Of a stretch of 27,446 nucleotides of DNA, positions 17,401 to 25,270 are shown one piece after another (position 1 is the stretch's first letter; every line of letters starts with the position of its first letter). The notes beneath the pieces are model-generated. The model did not search any database. It was not told the DNA's origin and was given only the letters and a program-made list of their open reading frames with translations. The position numbers and the translations under genes are program-made. The stretch is from TMED27 sp050633165 (GTDB lineage: Bacteria > Pseudomonadota > Alphaproteobacteria > Micavibrionales > Micavibrionaceae), in assembly GCA_050633165.1 (NCBI GenBank), contig JBOEFZ010000044.1, positions 1 to 27,446 on the forward strand. The letters run 5' to 3'.

Positions 17401-17857
17401 CCTCAAGCGGGAAGCGGGAGAGGAGGGATTGGCAGAAGCTGTGGATCGTCATGATTTTGAGGCGATCGGGGGTGTCGATGACTTCGGCAAAGAGGCGGCG
17501 GGCTTTTTTAAGCTCGTTATCGTTTGGGGTGCGGCCTAATAATTGCTGCAGTTTTTGTTGCAGCAATTGTTCGTCTATAACCGCCCATTGCCCCAAGGTT
17601 TCGTTGATGCGTAGTGCCATCTCGCTCGCGCCGGCTTTGGTGAAGGTTAGGCCGAGGATTTTGTGGGCGGGGGTTCCGTTTGGCTCGGCCTCGCGGGGGA
17701 GGAGGAGGCGCAGGACGCGGTCGGTGAGGACTTTGGTTTTTCCTGTTCCGGCGGATGCGTTGACCCAGATGGAGTTCTGCGGCGCAGCGGCGCGGCGTTG
17801 CAGGACGTTGGGGTCTAGGGCGCGGGTGGATTTGGAAGTGGCGGTTTCGGCGGTCAT
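14441..17857 (-). CDS. addA: AddA helicase-nuclease subunit of the AddAB double-strand break repair complex
   Basis: A 1,138-residue UvrD-type 3'-5' helicase with a C-terminal nuclease. With AddB it resects broken DNA ends and prepares them for RecA. Walker A is ASAGTGKT (34–41), followed by the motif TMTIHSFCQSLL-like segment. Walker B is DEAQD (417–421), then the QSIYSFQRASP motif, motif V/VI region (TTHGSKGLQAPIVFLPD, RRLLYVAMTRAEDRLYIAG), and a PD-(D/E)xK nuclease with Asp1068 (GQIDRLL), Asp1081 and Lys1083 (IIDYKTN) and Q…AY. A start 36 bases upstream is open, but the ATG at 17857 overlaps the addB stop (TAATG) and has AGGAGG ten bases before it, so it is preferred. The gene is translationally coupled to addB. 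Confidence 0.96.
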   Translation of the reverse strand: MTAETATSKSTRALDPNVLQRRAAAPQNSIWVNASAGTGKTKVLTDRVLRLLLPREAEPNGTPAHKILGLTFTKAGASEMALRINETLGQWAVIDEQLLQQKLQQLLGRTPNDNELKKARRLFAEVIDTPDRLKIMTIHSFCQSLLSRFPLEAQLTPGFKLIEEREAKSLTLIAKNKLLHETYNGEKPDLKPAFDRLLTTFNEDQLFALLTAIINERGQFKRLIEKHFGIDGLYTALCAALNIQPNESIQSALEHACQNHNEPALKSLAATLGQSKGKRDQAAADKIITWLTAPLTEKITTLNTYKSAYLTQAGTISKQVPSKALREKHPDLHDAFTAEAERLLALAEHIKSVQTANFTRDICILGDALLQNYAATKTQQNALDFEDLIFKSLTLLKSQSEWVQFKLDEGIDHILIDEAQDTNPEQWQIIQALSAEFFAAHSQSETPRTIFTVGDDKQSIYSFQRASPEEFARMQSHFADKITAANQGWGKIDLNISFRSLQCVLDTVDAVFNHAEKDLTHHAFRRGQAGCVELWPLSESDEAPKTRTWEPPTTITEFKSGASKLADKIAAQIRQWLDTGEQLESHNRPIQAGDIMILVRTRNAFVNQLIRALKLQNIPVGGLDRIILNDQIAVQDLLAAATFGLLPSDDYTLACLLKSPLIGMDEDALFDITHNRDNTLFSAILTSQNTALITYLKQIERDSRALSPYAFFAKLLHTPCPADPISGLRAIQSRLGIDALDALDELLNTALNYETQESADLQQFLHWQRSGNADIKRQSDEQSNHVRIMTTHGSKGLQAPIVFLPDTTAAAGGNNTNTANRLLWPSQSGLNLPLLAPRKDHESALYAAGKDTIKERMEEEYRRLLYVAMTRAEDRLYIAGYTNKRPPADGCWYRLCDAAMRNMDGAQESENGTLRYSAPQSKDPDRHSKETSETSDESPLPDWLYNAAPAEPQPPAPLVPSRPSEIEPAATSPLSDNDQYRFRRGNLTHTLLQFLPDIPPQNRENAAQAYLDNHAGDLTQNTRGSILRETLNILNHPDFTAIFGPDARAEVPITGLLPDGRLISGQIDRLLITETEILIIDYKTNRPPPTDPKDIPAIYRNQMRAYADTLREIYPTHAIRCALLWTDTATLMPINSIK

Positions 17858-20760
17858 TATGCTGCGTCCTCCTGCTCGTCCAGCGCCGCCCATTCTTGCA
17901 CGCGGGCGAGGTGTTCGTAATCGTGGAAGCGTGGGGCGATGTTTGCGCGGGGGATGGCGTGGTAGGGGGTGTCTTCGTCCGAGAAAGTGGTGATGAGGGT
18001 TTCCAAGGCCTCGTGCGTGTCGCGCAGGAGGTCGTCGGTATCGTTGATTTCGGTGTTTTTACCGTTGGGGTTTAGTACCCAATAGCCTAAATAGCCGCAT
18101 GGTGCGGGGGATAGGGAGGCGAAGCCGCCTTCTTGGGCGATGAGGCCTTCGATGGCGAGTTGGGGGGTGTCGCCGCTGGCGATTTTGCTTTTGGAGAATT
18201 GGCCGCCGGATTTGTAATCGATGATGGCGTAATCTTGGCCGATTTTATCGATGCGGTCGGCGCGGCCATATATGACGGCATCGGCGATGTTTAGCTCGCC
18301 TTTGATCTCGGATTTAAGGGGCTTTGCGGTTTCGCGCCATGCGGATTCTGTGTCGATGAAGGCGTTTGCGATTTCGGTGAAGCGGGGCCAGAAGCCTTGC
18401 CAATCATTTTGGTCAAGGTCGTATTGGGTTACTTTATGCTGCGCGGTTTCTTTTAGGATTTGTGCAGCATTTTTGGGGAGAGTGTCGGGGTGTGCGGTGA
18501 TGAAATCCTCTAACGCGTCATGCATGATTTGCCCGCGTAAGGCGGCATCGGCGTCTTGTTCGAGGGGTTTTAGCGGCTCTAGCCTCAGGACATGGCGGGC
18601 GTAGATGGAGTAGGGGTCTTTTAGCCATGTTTCAATCTCGGTGATGCGGAATTTTGTGGGGCGCAGATGCGCGGGTGGTTTTGGCGCGGGGCGGGCGCAT
18701 GGGGTTATGTGCTTGCTCTCATCGATTTGCCGTGCCCAATTGAGGGCGGGATGGGATGCTATGGGCGATGCGTTTATCTCTGCGGCGTTTAGGACGGTGT
18801 CGAGGCGTTGTAGCCAACGGGCGGGGACTGTTGGTGCGCCGTCATTGGTTTTGCTGCGGGTTATGATGGTTTTGGGGGCGCAGAAGCCCTGGACGAAATC
18901 ATGGGCGGCGAGGCCGATGCCGCGCTCGCTCCCCGGTAGGCCGAAATCGCGGCGCATGGGGCGGGACATCCATGGGTCGTGGCTTGGTTTTGGCGGCCAT
19001 GTGTCTTCGTTTAGGCCACCCAAGATTACGAGGTCGGCGTCGATGAGGCGGGCTTCGAGCTGCCCGAGGATTTGTAGGCGCGGGTGCGTGCCGTAGGCGG
19101 GGCGCAGGGTTTCGGCGCTTAGGAATTGTTGCAGGATTTGTGTGTATTCGCGGGGGTGCATATCGGGCATGTCATGGGCGTGATCCATGAGATTTGCGAG
19201 CATGGTGGAGAGGGCGTTTCCGGCCTCGCCCTGCCATAGGATATTGCTTTGGGTTAGGGCTTCGCAGGTTTGGATATGGGTGGTGAGGAGGGATTTGAAG
19301 CTGGATCTCTCGCTCGATTGGTAGAGGGTGAGGAGCGGGCGGAGATGTTGCTCTAGCTCGGTTATGAAGGATTGGAGTGTGGTTTTGGTGGTTTCACATT
19401 TGAGGGTTTCTAGACGTTTGTGGAGGCCTTCGAATCCGCCCATGGGTTTTATGCCGCGTAAGGCGTGTTCTTCTAGTGTCGTAATTGCGGGGTTATACGG
19501 GATGAAGGGATGTTTGAGGAGGGTGAGGAGCGCGACGGGCGCGATGTTTGCTTCGCATGTATTGCCAAGTGCGTGCAGTATTTTGCCGTGTAAGGTTTGG
19601 GAAAGGGGCGTTCCGGCGGAATCATCGAGCGAGATGTTCCAACGTTTTGCCGCCGTGGCAACGCGTGCGGCAAGTTTGCGGTCGGGGGTTATGAGGGCGG
19701 CGGTTTTTGTGGGGTGTTCGAGGATTTGCCGCATGAGAAGGGCGATGATTTGTGCTTCTTCTTGGGCGGTTTCGCAGGTGATGATGTTGAGGTTTCGGAT
19801 GGCGCTTGTGATGCTTTGTTGTGCTTTTGTATTGTGGGCGAGGGTTTGCCAATGTTTTGTTGTGGCGGCGGGGCGCATGAGCTGGGTTGAGAGGAAGCGG
19901 CGATTGGCGGTGTGGGCGGTGTCTGTATCGCTCCAATATTTTACGTTATGGGGGTGTGTTTCCAAGGCTTCGAGCAGGGATTTGAGGCCGTATTGCGGGT
20001 GGGATTCGCTTAGCGCGTTCCAGCTATCTTCGTCGATATCCTCGTCCAAGCCGGGGAGGATGATTTGACCGTTTGGCAAGCCTGCGATGGTTTTGAGGAG
20101 GGTGGCGGTGGCGGGGATTGATCCGGTTGTTCCGGCGGCGATGATGCGGGTTTGGGGCGGGTGATCGCGCCAGAATTTTGCGAGGGTCAGGAGGAGGCGG
20201 TTGCGGCGGTCGGCGGCGTCGATCATGCCTAAATTATCGAGGATGACGGGCCATGTCTCGCTCAGGATTTTGAGGAAATCGAGGGTGATTTGCCAATGGG
20301 CGGCGAAATCTTCGGGGACGAGGGTGGTGAGGTCGGTGAGCTTTAGGTTCTCGGTGTAGATTTGATCCATGAGCTGGCCTAGCTCCTTGGCGAGGGAGAA
20401 GGCGTGGTCGATATTGTGGGGGAAGTCGGGCGCGGCGTGAATCGCGCGGGCGAGGAGGATTTGGCGGCGAATGGCGGGCAGCGCGGGCGGGAGGTCGAGG
20501 AGGTTTTGCGTGCCGTTTTGTCCGGCTATAGATAGCGAGAGTTCTTCCTCATCGATATCGCCGATGGCTTGCATACGAGGGAGAAGGATGGGTTTTCCGG
20601 CGTTTTGTTGCAAGAAGGCTTCGCGTAATGTGCGGCAGGCACGGCGGGTGGGGAGGAGGATTAGGATATCGGGTAGGGTGTCTTTGTCCTCCGTCAGTAA
20701 TTTTGCGGCGAGGGATTTGGCGAAGGGGATGCCGGCGGGGATGTTATATATCTCACCCAT
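17857..20760 (-). CDS. addB: AddB nuclease subunit of the AddAB double-strand break repair complex
   Basis: A 967-residue AddB of the alphaproteobacterial type. The N-terminal part resembles an inactivated helicase: the Walker-A region IPAGIPFAKSLAAKLL lacks a proper P-loop. The C-terminal nuclease has Asp835 (YGRADRID), Asp848 and Lys850 (IIDYKSG) and a following QLAIEGL. In Bacillus AddB the nuclease is framed by four Cys holding an iron-sulfur cluster. Here the corresponding places read WLKDPYSIYARHVL and IAPRFHDYEHLARVQEW with no Cys, so that cluster is absent. The ATG directly follows the murU stop codon (TAG-ATG) and its stop overlaps the addA start, so the three genes are one transcription unit. 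Confidence 0.95.
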   Translation of the reverse strand: MGEIYNIPAGIPFAKSLAAKLLTEDKDTLPDILILLPTRRACRTLREAFLQQNAGKPILLPRMQAIGDIDEEELSLSIAGQNGTQNLLDLPPALPAIRRQILLARAIHAAPDFPHNIDHAFSLAKELGQLMDQIYTENLKLTDLTTLVPEDFAAHWQITLDFLKILSETWPVILDNLGMIDAADRRNRLLLTLAKFWRDHPPQTRIIAAGTTGSIPATATLLKTIAGLPNGQIILPGLDEDIDEDSWNALSESHPQYGLKSLLEALETHPHNVKYWSDTDTAHTANRRFLSTQLMRPAATTKHWQTLAHNTKAQQSITSAIRNLNIITCETAQEEAQIIALLMRQILEHPTKTAALITPDRKLAARVATAAKRWNISLDDSAGTPLSQTLHGKILHALGNTCEANIAPVALLTLLKHPFIPYNPAITTLEEHALRGIKPMGGFEGLHKRLETLKCETTKTTLQSFITELEQHLRPLLTLYQSSERSSFKSLLTTHIQTCEALTQSNILWQGEAGNALSTMLANLMDHAHDMPDMHPREYTQILQQFLSAETLRPAYGTHPRLQILGQLEARLIDADLVILGGLNEDTWPPKPSHDPWMSRPMRRDFGLPGSERGIGLAAHDFVQGFCAPKTIITRSKTNDGAPTVPARWLQRLDTVLNAAEINASPIASHPALNWARQIDESKHITPCARPAPKPPAHLRPTKFRITEIETWLKDPYSIYARHVLRLEPLKPLEQDADAALRGQIMHDALEDFITAHPDTLPKNAAQILKETAQHKVTQYDLDQNDWQGFWPRFTEIANAFIDTESAWRETAKPLKSEIKGELNIADAVIYGRADRIDKIGQDYAIIDYKSGGQFSKSKIASGDTPQLAIEGLIAQEGGFASLSPAPCGYLGYWVLNPNGKNTEINDTDDLLRDTHEALETLITTFSDEDTPYHAIPRANIAPRFHDYEHLARVQEWAALDEQEDAA

Positions 20761-21471
20761 CTATGCCTCTGTCTCGCGGTAGGCGGCGTCCACGGTTTCG
20801 AGGTCTTTGGGGGTGGAGATGTGGTGCCAGTCATTATCGTGGATGATGGCGTGGAGGCGGCCTTTGGCTTGGGCGGTGTCGAGGCATTGGAGGTAAGAAA
20901 ATGCGCCGTTCGGGGTGTTATCAAAGATGCGTGGGTGGTTGATGCGGATGCTGGTGAACATGTATTGGCCGGATTTATCGAGGGAGCGGGTGGCGCGGCC
21001 TTGGGCGTCGATATCGTAATCGCCTATGCCTTGGGTTAGGTGCATGGAGGATACGGGTTGCAGGAGGATTAGGATGTCCATGGTGTTATCGTTCCATGCC
21101 TCTTTCATGTGTGTGAGCGCATCGCCGTTCCATAGGCCGTCGCCGCTTAAGCAGAAGAAGGGTTGCCCATTGAAATGAGAGAGGGTGTTTTTGATGCCGC
21201 CGCCGGTGTCGAGGAGCTCTGGCTCATGCGAGAATATGCATTTGATATCTGTGCGGGGCGCGAGATGCGCGGGGATTTGATCGGCGTGGTAGTGGGTGTT
21301 GATGACGGCGTTTGTGATATTGGCGTTATGGAGGTGGTCTAGGGTTCGGGTGAGGAGGCTTTTGCCGTTAACCTCAACAAGTGGTTTGGGACGATCATTG
21401 GTGTAGGGGCGCAGGCGCGTGCCTAAGCCTGCGGCGAGGATGAAGGCGGTGTTTGAGATTTTTTTACTCAT
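20761..21471 (-). CDS. murU: MurU-like nucleotidyltransferase (N-acetylmuramate-1-phosphate uridylyltransferase)
   Basis: A 236-residue sugar-phosphate nucleotidyltransferase. MurU joins UTP and MurNAc-1-phosphate to give UDP-MurNAc, feeding recycled cell-wall sugar back into peptidoglycan synthesis past the fosfomycin step. Seen here are AAGLGTRLRPYT (13–24) with the catalytic Arg and the substrate lysine in RPKPLVEV (Lys29), LLDTGGGIKN (86–95) and the metal Asp111 in SGDGLW. The position next to tsaE and addB matches murU of other Alphaproteobacteria and favours this over glucose-1-phosphate or mannose-1-phosphate transferases. The usual partner kinase AmgK is not encoded beside it; a palindromic element begins six bases upstream of the ATG. 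Confidence 0.85.
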   Translation of the reverse strand: MSKKISNTAFILAAGLGTRLRPYTNDRPKPLVEVNGKSLLTRTLDHLHNANITNAVINTHYHADQIPAHLAPRTDIKCIFSHEPELLDTGGGIKNTLSHFNGQPFFCLSGDGLWNGDALTHMKEAWNDNTMDILILLQPVSSMHLTQGIGDYDIDAQGRATRSLDKSGQYMFTSIRINHPRIFDNTPNGAFSYLQCLDTAQAKGRLHAIIHDNDWHHISTPKDLETVDAAYRETEA

Positions 21472-21477
21472 ATTGTT

Positions 21478-21548
21478 GTCATCCTGCGACTTGATCGCAG
21501 GATCTCATCATTAAGCAAACAGATCCTGCGGTTAAACCGCAGGATGAC
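21478..21548. repeat. 71-bp palindromic repeat element between murU and tsaE
   Basis: Outer inverted repeat gtcatcctgcg (21478–21488) / cgcaggatgac (21538–21548). Two inner hairpins share the same arms: atcctgcg–7 bases–cgcaggat (21481–21503), and a near-perfect palindrome with 11-bp arms (21523–21545). The central part (cgcaggatct…agatcctgcg) can also pair. The tsaE stop codon lies in the right arm, so the element supplies the C-terminus of TsaE. Related to the element at 25889–25958. Confidence 0.9.
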
Positions 21549-21966
21549 GGTTTATGGTTATGGTTCGATTCTTTGTATTGTCATCAATCGTGATGGTGAT
21601 GTCTATAGAATCTTGCGGTTTGTATGCGCCTAGGCGCTCGGGCCATTCGACGATTGTTATGGTGTTGTATAAGGATTCTTCCCAGCCGATTTGCAGGATT
21701 TCTTCCGGATCTTCGAGGCGGTAGAGGTCGTAGTGGTGAACCTCGCCCTTATCGGTGTCGTAGGTTTGGAGGAGGGTGAAGGTGGGGCTGAGGACTTCGA
21801 GGGTTGGGGTGTTTGAAAGGCTGCGGATGAGGGCGCGGGTTAGGGCGGTTTTCCCCGCCCCTAATGTTCCGTGAAGGAGGAGGATATCGCCGGATTTTAA
21901 GGTTTGCGCGAGGTCTTGGGCGGCGCGGGCGGTATCGGATTCGGATTTGGAAATTATGGTTTTCAT
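21532..21966 (-). CDS. tsaE: TsaE, ATPase of tRNA threonylcarbamoyladenosine (t6A) synthesis
   Basis: A 144-residue P-loop ATPase (YjeE family) that works with TsaB/TsaD in making t6A37 in ANN-decoding tRNAs. Walker A is GTLGAGKT (33–40); SPTFTLLQTY, HHYDLYRLEDPEE and ITIVEWPERLG are family signatures. The ATG overlaps the divL stop by four bases (ATGA), so translation is coupled. The last five residues (RHPAV) are encoded by the palindromic element, which appears to have replaced the original end of the gene. The conserved core ends before this, so function is probably kept. Confidence 0.96.
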   Translation of the reverse strand: MKTIISKSESDTARAAQDLAQTLKSGDILLLHGTLGAGKTALTRALIRSLSNTPTLEVLSPTFTLLQTYDTDKGEVHHYDLYRLEDPEEILQIGWEESLYNTITIVEWPERLGAYKPQDSIDITITIDDNTKNRTITINRHPAV

Positions 21967-24347
21967 GACGCGTTCTTGAGCGGTAATTTGAGCGGCGTTT
22001 CGACGGAGGCGAGGGGGATGTAGATTGTTACTGTCGTTCCCTTACCCGGTTCGCTGTCGATTTTTACGTCTCCGCCATGCAGCGCGGTGATGTTTTTAAC
22101 GAGGGATAGGCCAAGCCCCGCGCCGGTTTTGATGAGCTTATTCTCGCCCAATTGGACTGATCCGCTTTGTGCGCGCTCAAACGGGGCGAAGATGCGGCTT
22201 TTGTCTTCTTTGTTGATGCCAACGCCGTTATCGGTGACCGTGATGGCGATGCCGTCTTTTTTGCGGCGGGCGGTGAGGTCGATTTTGCCGCCTTCGGGGG
22301 TGAAGTTGATGGCGTTGCGGATGACGTTGATGATGGCTTGTTTGAGGCGTTTTTCATCCGCCGAGAGTTGCCCGATATTTTTGGCGCAGGAAAGATGCAC
22401 CTCGATTTGTTTTTTGCGTGCCCAATCGCTGACGAGGTCTTTGATGGATTGCATCATGCCGTAAATCTTGACGTCTTCGCGCTGGAGGGTCATGTATCCG
22501 GCCTCGAGCGTGGAGAGGTCGAGGATGTCGTTGATGAGGCCGAGCAGGTTCATGCTCGCGTCATGGATGTCGTGGGTATATTGCTTTTGCCGTTCATTCA
22601 GCTTGCCGAAAAATTCCTGATCCAGAATTTCGTTGAAGCCCATAATGGCGTTGAGCGGCGTGCGGAGTTGGTAGGATACATTGGCGAGGAAGTCGAGTTT
22701 TAGGCGTTCGGCGGTCTCAAGCGCCGCGTTCTTTTCGCGCAGGGCGTTTTCGACGCGCACCGAATCGGTGACATCGGTGTAGGTAATGAGCACGCCGCCA
22801 TCGGGCAGCGGCACGGTGGAGAAATCGACCAATGAGCCGTCGGCGCGTTTGAGGCGGCCTTCGTGCATGACGCGGTCTAGCCCCTTTGCGATGAGTTCGT
22901 CGCGGCGGTCGGGCCATTCTTCGCGTGTGAAAAAGCCGGAGACTTTGTTGACGATGCGGCTGACATGGGGCTCGCCATCGAGGTCTTCGGGGTTGAGATC
23001 CCATAGGCGTCCAAAGGCGGGGTTGGAGAGTTTGAGGCGCCCATCACCGCCATACACGGCGACGGCCTCGGCGAGGTTATCCAAGGTTTCCTTTTGCACG
23101 GCGATGAGGGTGTTGTAGGAGGATTCAAGCTCTAATCGGCTTGTGACATCCTCAAATGTCATCATGATGCCGCCCAATGAGTGTGGGACGACGAGCATGC
23201 GCAGAGCGCTGCCGTCCGGCAAATAGAGCATTTCGTCATGTGGTTTGATGAGGCCGGTGAACATGTTGAGCCAGCTTTGTTTGAAACGGCGGAAGTCGGC
23301 TTGTTCAGGGAGGCGGCGGTTTTCGCGGAGTTTCTCCATCACATCGCCGAGCTTTGGCTTTTTATTCAGCCAGCCATCCTCCAGCCCCCAAAGTTGCGCG
23401 TAGGCGGAGTTGTAAAATTCGAGCTGGTGATCTGCGCCGTAGATCGCGATGGAGGAGCGGAGTTGTTCCAGCAAATCACGGTTGGAGGATTGGTAGCGTT
23501 TAAGCTCCTCGCTTAAATCTTCAGTATCGCTGATATCTTCGGCGATGCCGAGGGTGATTTTGCTTTCGGGGACGGGGGTTTCGCGTAGGCGTACATACAG
23601 GCGTTTGCCGCCCGTGATAATGTGGGTTTCGGTTGTTTGTTCTTCGCCCGCATCAATGGCGGCCTTGGCAAGTTCCGCGCCGAGTAGCTTTTTTTGTTCC
23701 TTGGATTTGCGGGTGGGGGTGGCGAGCTCTTTTTGATCTTTGATAATGGTGGAGGCGAGCTCGCCCGTTACCGCAACGTAAGAATCGTTCACCCAGATGA
23801 TTTTTTGGTCCTCGTCCCGCAGCCAGCAGGGATAAGGGAGGCCGGCGAGGCTGTCGGCGTAGCGTTTATATTCGGCTTCTTTTTTGATGGCTTCGGCGGC
23901 GTAGTGTTTTTGCGCGGCGGTTTCTTCGGTGATGTCCTTGATCCACAGGATGTCGAACCGTGTGCCGCCGTCGCGGTCAAAACCTTGGGAGCCGGTGATT
24001 TGGAAGGATTTTGTTTCTTTGAGATTGCGGGTAAGGAGGATAAATTCCGCACCGTTTTCGGAGAGGCGATCAAAATATCCCTCAAGCGCCGCCGCATCGC
24101 CGGGGGGGATCATGTTTTGGATGTCAGCGATGGTTTCGATGCGGGTTACGCCGAGCGTGTCGCAAAAGCCGGATGAATAAGCGATAGAGCCATCGGACGC
24201 AAACCCGCAATATTCCCCGGGGAATGCGGCAAGGAAGGATTCCAGCCGCGCTTTTTCCGCCGCCGCTCTTGCACCTTTGGTGAAGGGGGAGAGGAGGGTT
24301 TTAAGGAGGGTTGGCTTTTTGCGTTTACGTTTGTGCACAGTGATCAA
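21963..24347 (-). CDS. divL: DivL-like cell polarity regulator: PAS-rich histidine-kinase homologue with Tyr in place of the phospho-acceptor His
   Basis: A 794-residue protein with about four PAS-like domains (roughly 35–135, 155–275, 290–410, 420–540), then a dimerisation helix pair and a HATPase domain. The H-box reads FLANVSYQLRTPLNAI: Tyr559 stands where sensor kinases have His, as at Tyr550 of Caulobacter DivL. The ATPase motifs look complete: N box (NVIRNAINFTPEGG, about 675–688), G1 (TDNGVGIN, about 705), IFAPFER and G2 (TGAGLGLSLVKNI, about 740). In Caulobacter, DivL activates CckA and so CtrA at the new pole, and responds to DivK. The neighbour tsaE supports the call. The start is TTG (24347) or GTG three codons later; both lack a clear ribosome site and follow the purU stop within a few bases. 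There is no N-terminal membrane helix, only a basic segment. Confidence 0.87.
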   Translation of the reverse strand: MITVHKRKRKKPTLLKTLLSPFTKGARAAAEKARLESFLAAFPGEYCGFASDGSIAYSSGFCDTLGVTRIETIADIQNMIPPGDAAALEGYFDRLSENGAEFILLTRNLKETKSFQITGSQGFDRDGGTRFDILWIKDITEETAAQKHYAAEAIKKEAEYKRYADSLAGLPYPCWLRDEDQKIIWVNDSYVAVTGELASTIIKDQKELATPTRKSKEQKKLLGAELAKAAIDAGEEQTTETHIITGGKRLYVRLRETPVPESKITLGIAEDISDTEDLSEELKRYQSSNRDLLEQLRSSIAIYGADHQLEFYNSAYAQLWGLEDGWLNKKPKLGDVMEKLRENRRLPEQADFRRFKQSWLNMFTGLIKPHDEMLYLPDGSALRMLVVPHSLGGIMMTFEDVTSRLELESSYNTLIAVQKETLDNLAEAVAVYGGDGRLKLSNPAFGRLWDLNPEDLDGEPHVSRIVNKVSGFFTREEWPDRRDELIAKGLDRVMHEGRLKRADGSLVDFSTVPLPDGGVLITYTDVTDSVRVENALREKNAALETAERLKLDFLANVSYQLRTPLNAIMGFNEILDQEFFGKLNERQKQYTHDIHDASMNLLGLINDILDLSTLEAGYMTLQREDVKIYGMMQSIKDLVSDWARKKQIEVHLSCAKNIGQLSADEKRLKQAIINVIRNAINFTPEGGKIDLTARRKKDGIAITVTDNGVGINKEDKSRIFAPFERAQSGSVQLGENKLIKTGAGLGLSLVKNITALHGGDVKIDSEPGKGTTVTIYIPLASVETPLKLPLKNAS

Positions 24348-24350
24348 AGC

Positions 24351-25190
24351 TTACAAAATCACCGTCCTACTGTCATGCAAAAAGATGCGGTGGTTGGTGT
24401 ATAGGTTTATGGCGCGGGCGAGGACGCGGGATTCTATGTCTTTGCCGGTGTCTTGCATCATTTTTGGGGTGAAGGCGTGGGTGATGCGGAGGATTTCTTG
24501 TTCGATGATGGGGCCTTCGTCTAGGTCGGGGGAGGCGAAATGCGCCGTCGCGCCGATGATTTTTACGCCGCGTTCATAGGCCTGGGTGTAGGGCTTTGCG
24601 CCTTTGAAGCCGGGGAGGAAGGAGTGGTGGATGTTGATGATGCGGCCTTCATATTGCGCGGCGAAATCGTTGCTGAGCACTTGCATATAGCGGGCGAGGG
24701 CGATTAGCTCGCTATCTGTTTCTTCGATGATTTTGGCGAGGGCGGATTCTTGCTCTGCTTTGTTGTCCTTTGTTATCGGGAGGTGATGGAAGGGGATGTT
24801 GTGGGCGTTGGCAAGCTCGCGGCAGGTTTCGTGGTTGGAGACGATGGCGGATACTTCGATATTCAGCCGCCCCGCGCGCGCGCGGTAGAGGAGGTCGTGC
24901 AGGCAGTGGTCGCTTTTTGAGACCATGATCAGGGTTTTGAGCGGTTTGGCGAGGTCGTGGATATTCCATGACATTGCAAATTCATCGGCGATTTCGGTAA
25001 AGCGTGTGGTGAAGCTTTCCAAGCATCCGTTTTGCAGGGGCGAGAAGACAACGCGCATGAAAAACTGCCCCGAGAGCGGGTCATTGAATTGTGCGGATTC
25101 TTCGATATTGCATTCGTTATTGGCAAGGCATGTCGCAACGGCGGCAACCACGCCGGGTTTGTCGGTGCATTTTAGGGTGAGTACGTTCAT
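24351..25190 (-). CDS. purU: Formyltetrahydrofolate deformylase
   Basis: A 279-residue enzyme that hydrolyses 10-formyl-THF to formate and THF, balancing one-carbon pools. There is an N-terminal ACT domain (LTLKCTDKPGVVAAVATCL, about 3–80) and a formyltransferase-like domain with Asn186/His188 (INIHHSFLPGFKG) and Asp224 (SPDLDEGPI). The His-to-Asp spacing of 36 matches GAR transformylase (His108/Asp144). A GTG start nine codons upstream is possible, but the ATG at 25190 has AAAGGA about ten bases before it and begins at the family's usual N-terminus (MNVLTLKC). The stop is followed within four bases by divL. With ahcY upstream, the region has a methyl/one-carbon theme. Confidence 0.94.
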   Translation of the reverse strand: MNVLTLKCTDKPGVVAAVATCLANNECNIEESAQFNDPLSGQFFMRVVFSPLQNGCLESFTTRFTEIADEFAMSWNIHDLAKPLKTLIMVSKSDHCLHDLLYRARAGRLNIEVSAIVSNHETCRELANAHNIPFHHLPITKDNKAEQESALAKIIEETDSELIALARYMQVLSNDFAAQYEGRIINIHHSFLPGFKGAKPYTQAYERGVKIIGATAHFASPDLDEGPIIEQEILRITHAFTPKMMQDTGKDIESRVLARAINLYTNHRIFLHDSRTVIL

Positions 25191-25225
25191 GTCCGTTGCT
25201 TCCTTTTGCTTTTTCACGTTGTTAC

Positions 25226-25260
25226 GGCGCGCCTTGCGTATTTTTAATACGCGGCGGCGC
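25226..25260 (-). promoter_or_regulatory. Large hairpin in the purU leader
   Basis: On the plus strand: inner stem gcgtatt–ttt–aatacgc, outer arms gcgcc / ggcgc with small internal loops. It lies 36 bases upstream of the purU ATG. The minus-strand sequence after it has no T-run, so it is not a simple terminator. It may be a leader structure or a small repeat. Confidence 0.45.
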
Positions 25261-25270
25261 TTGTGCCTAG

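Noticed and set aside
19328..20068. 246-codon plus-strand frame inside addB
   Set aside because: Antisense to addB; Ser/Arg/Val/Cys-rich shadow without family features.
21472..21531. Remnant of an amgK gene between tsaE and murU
   Set aside because: The gap is almost entirely the palindromic element; no kinase-like residues are seen in any frame.
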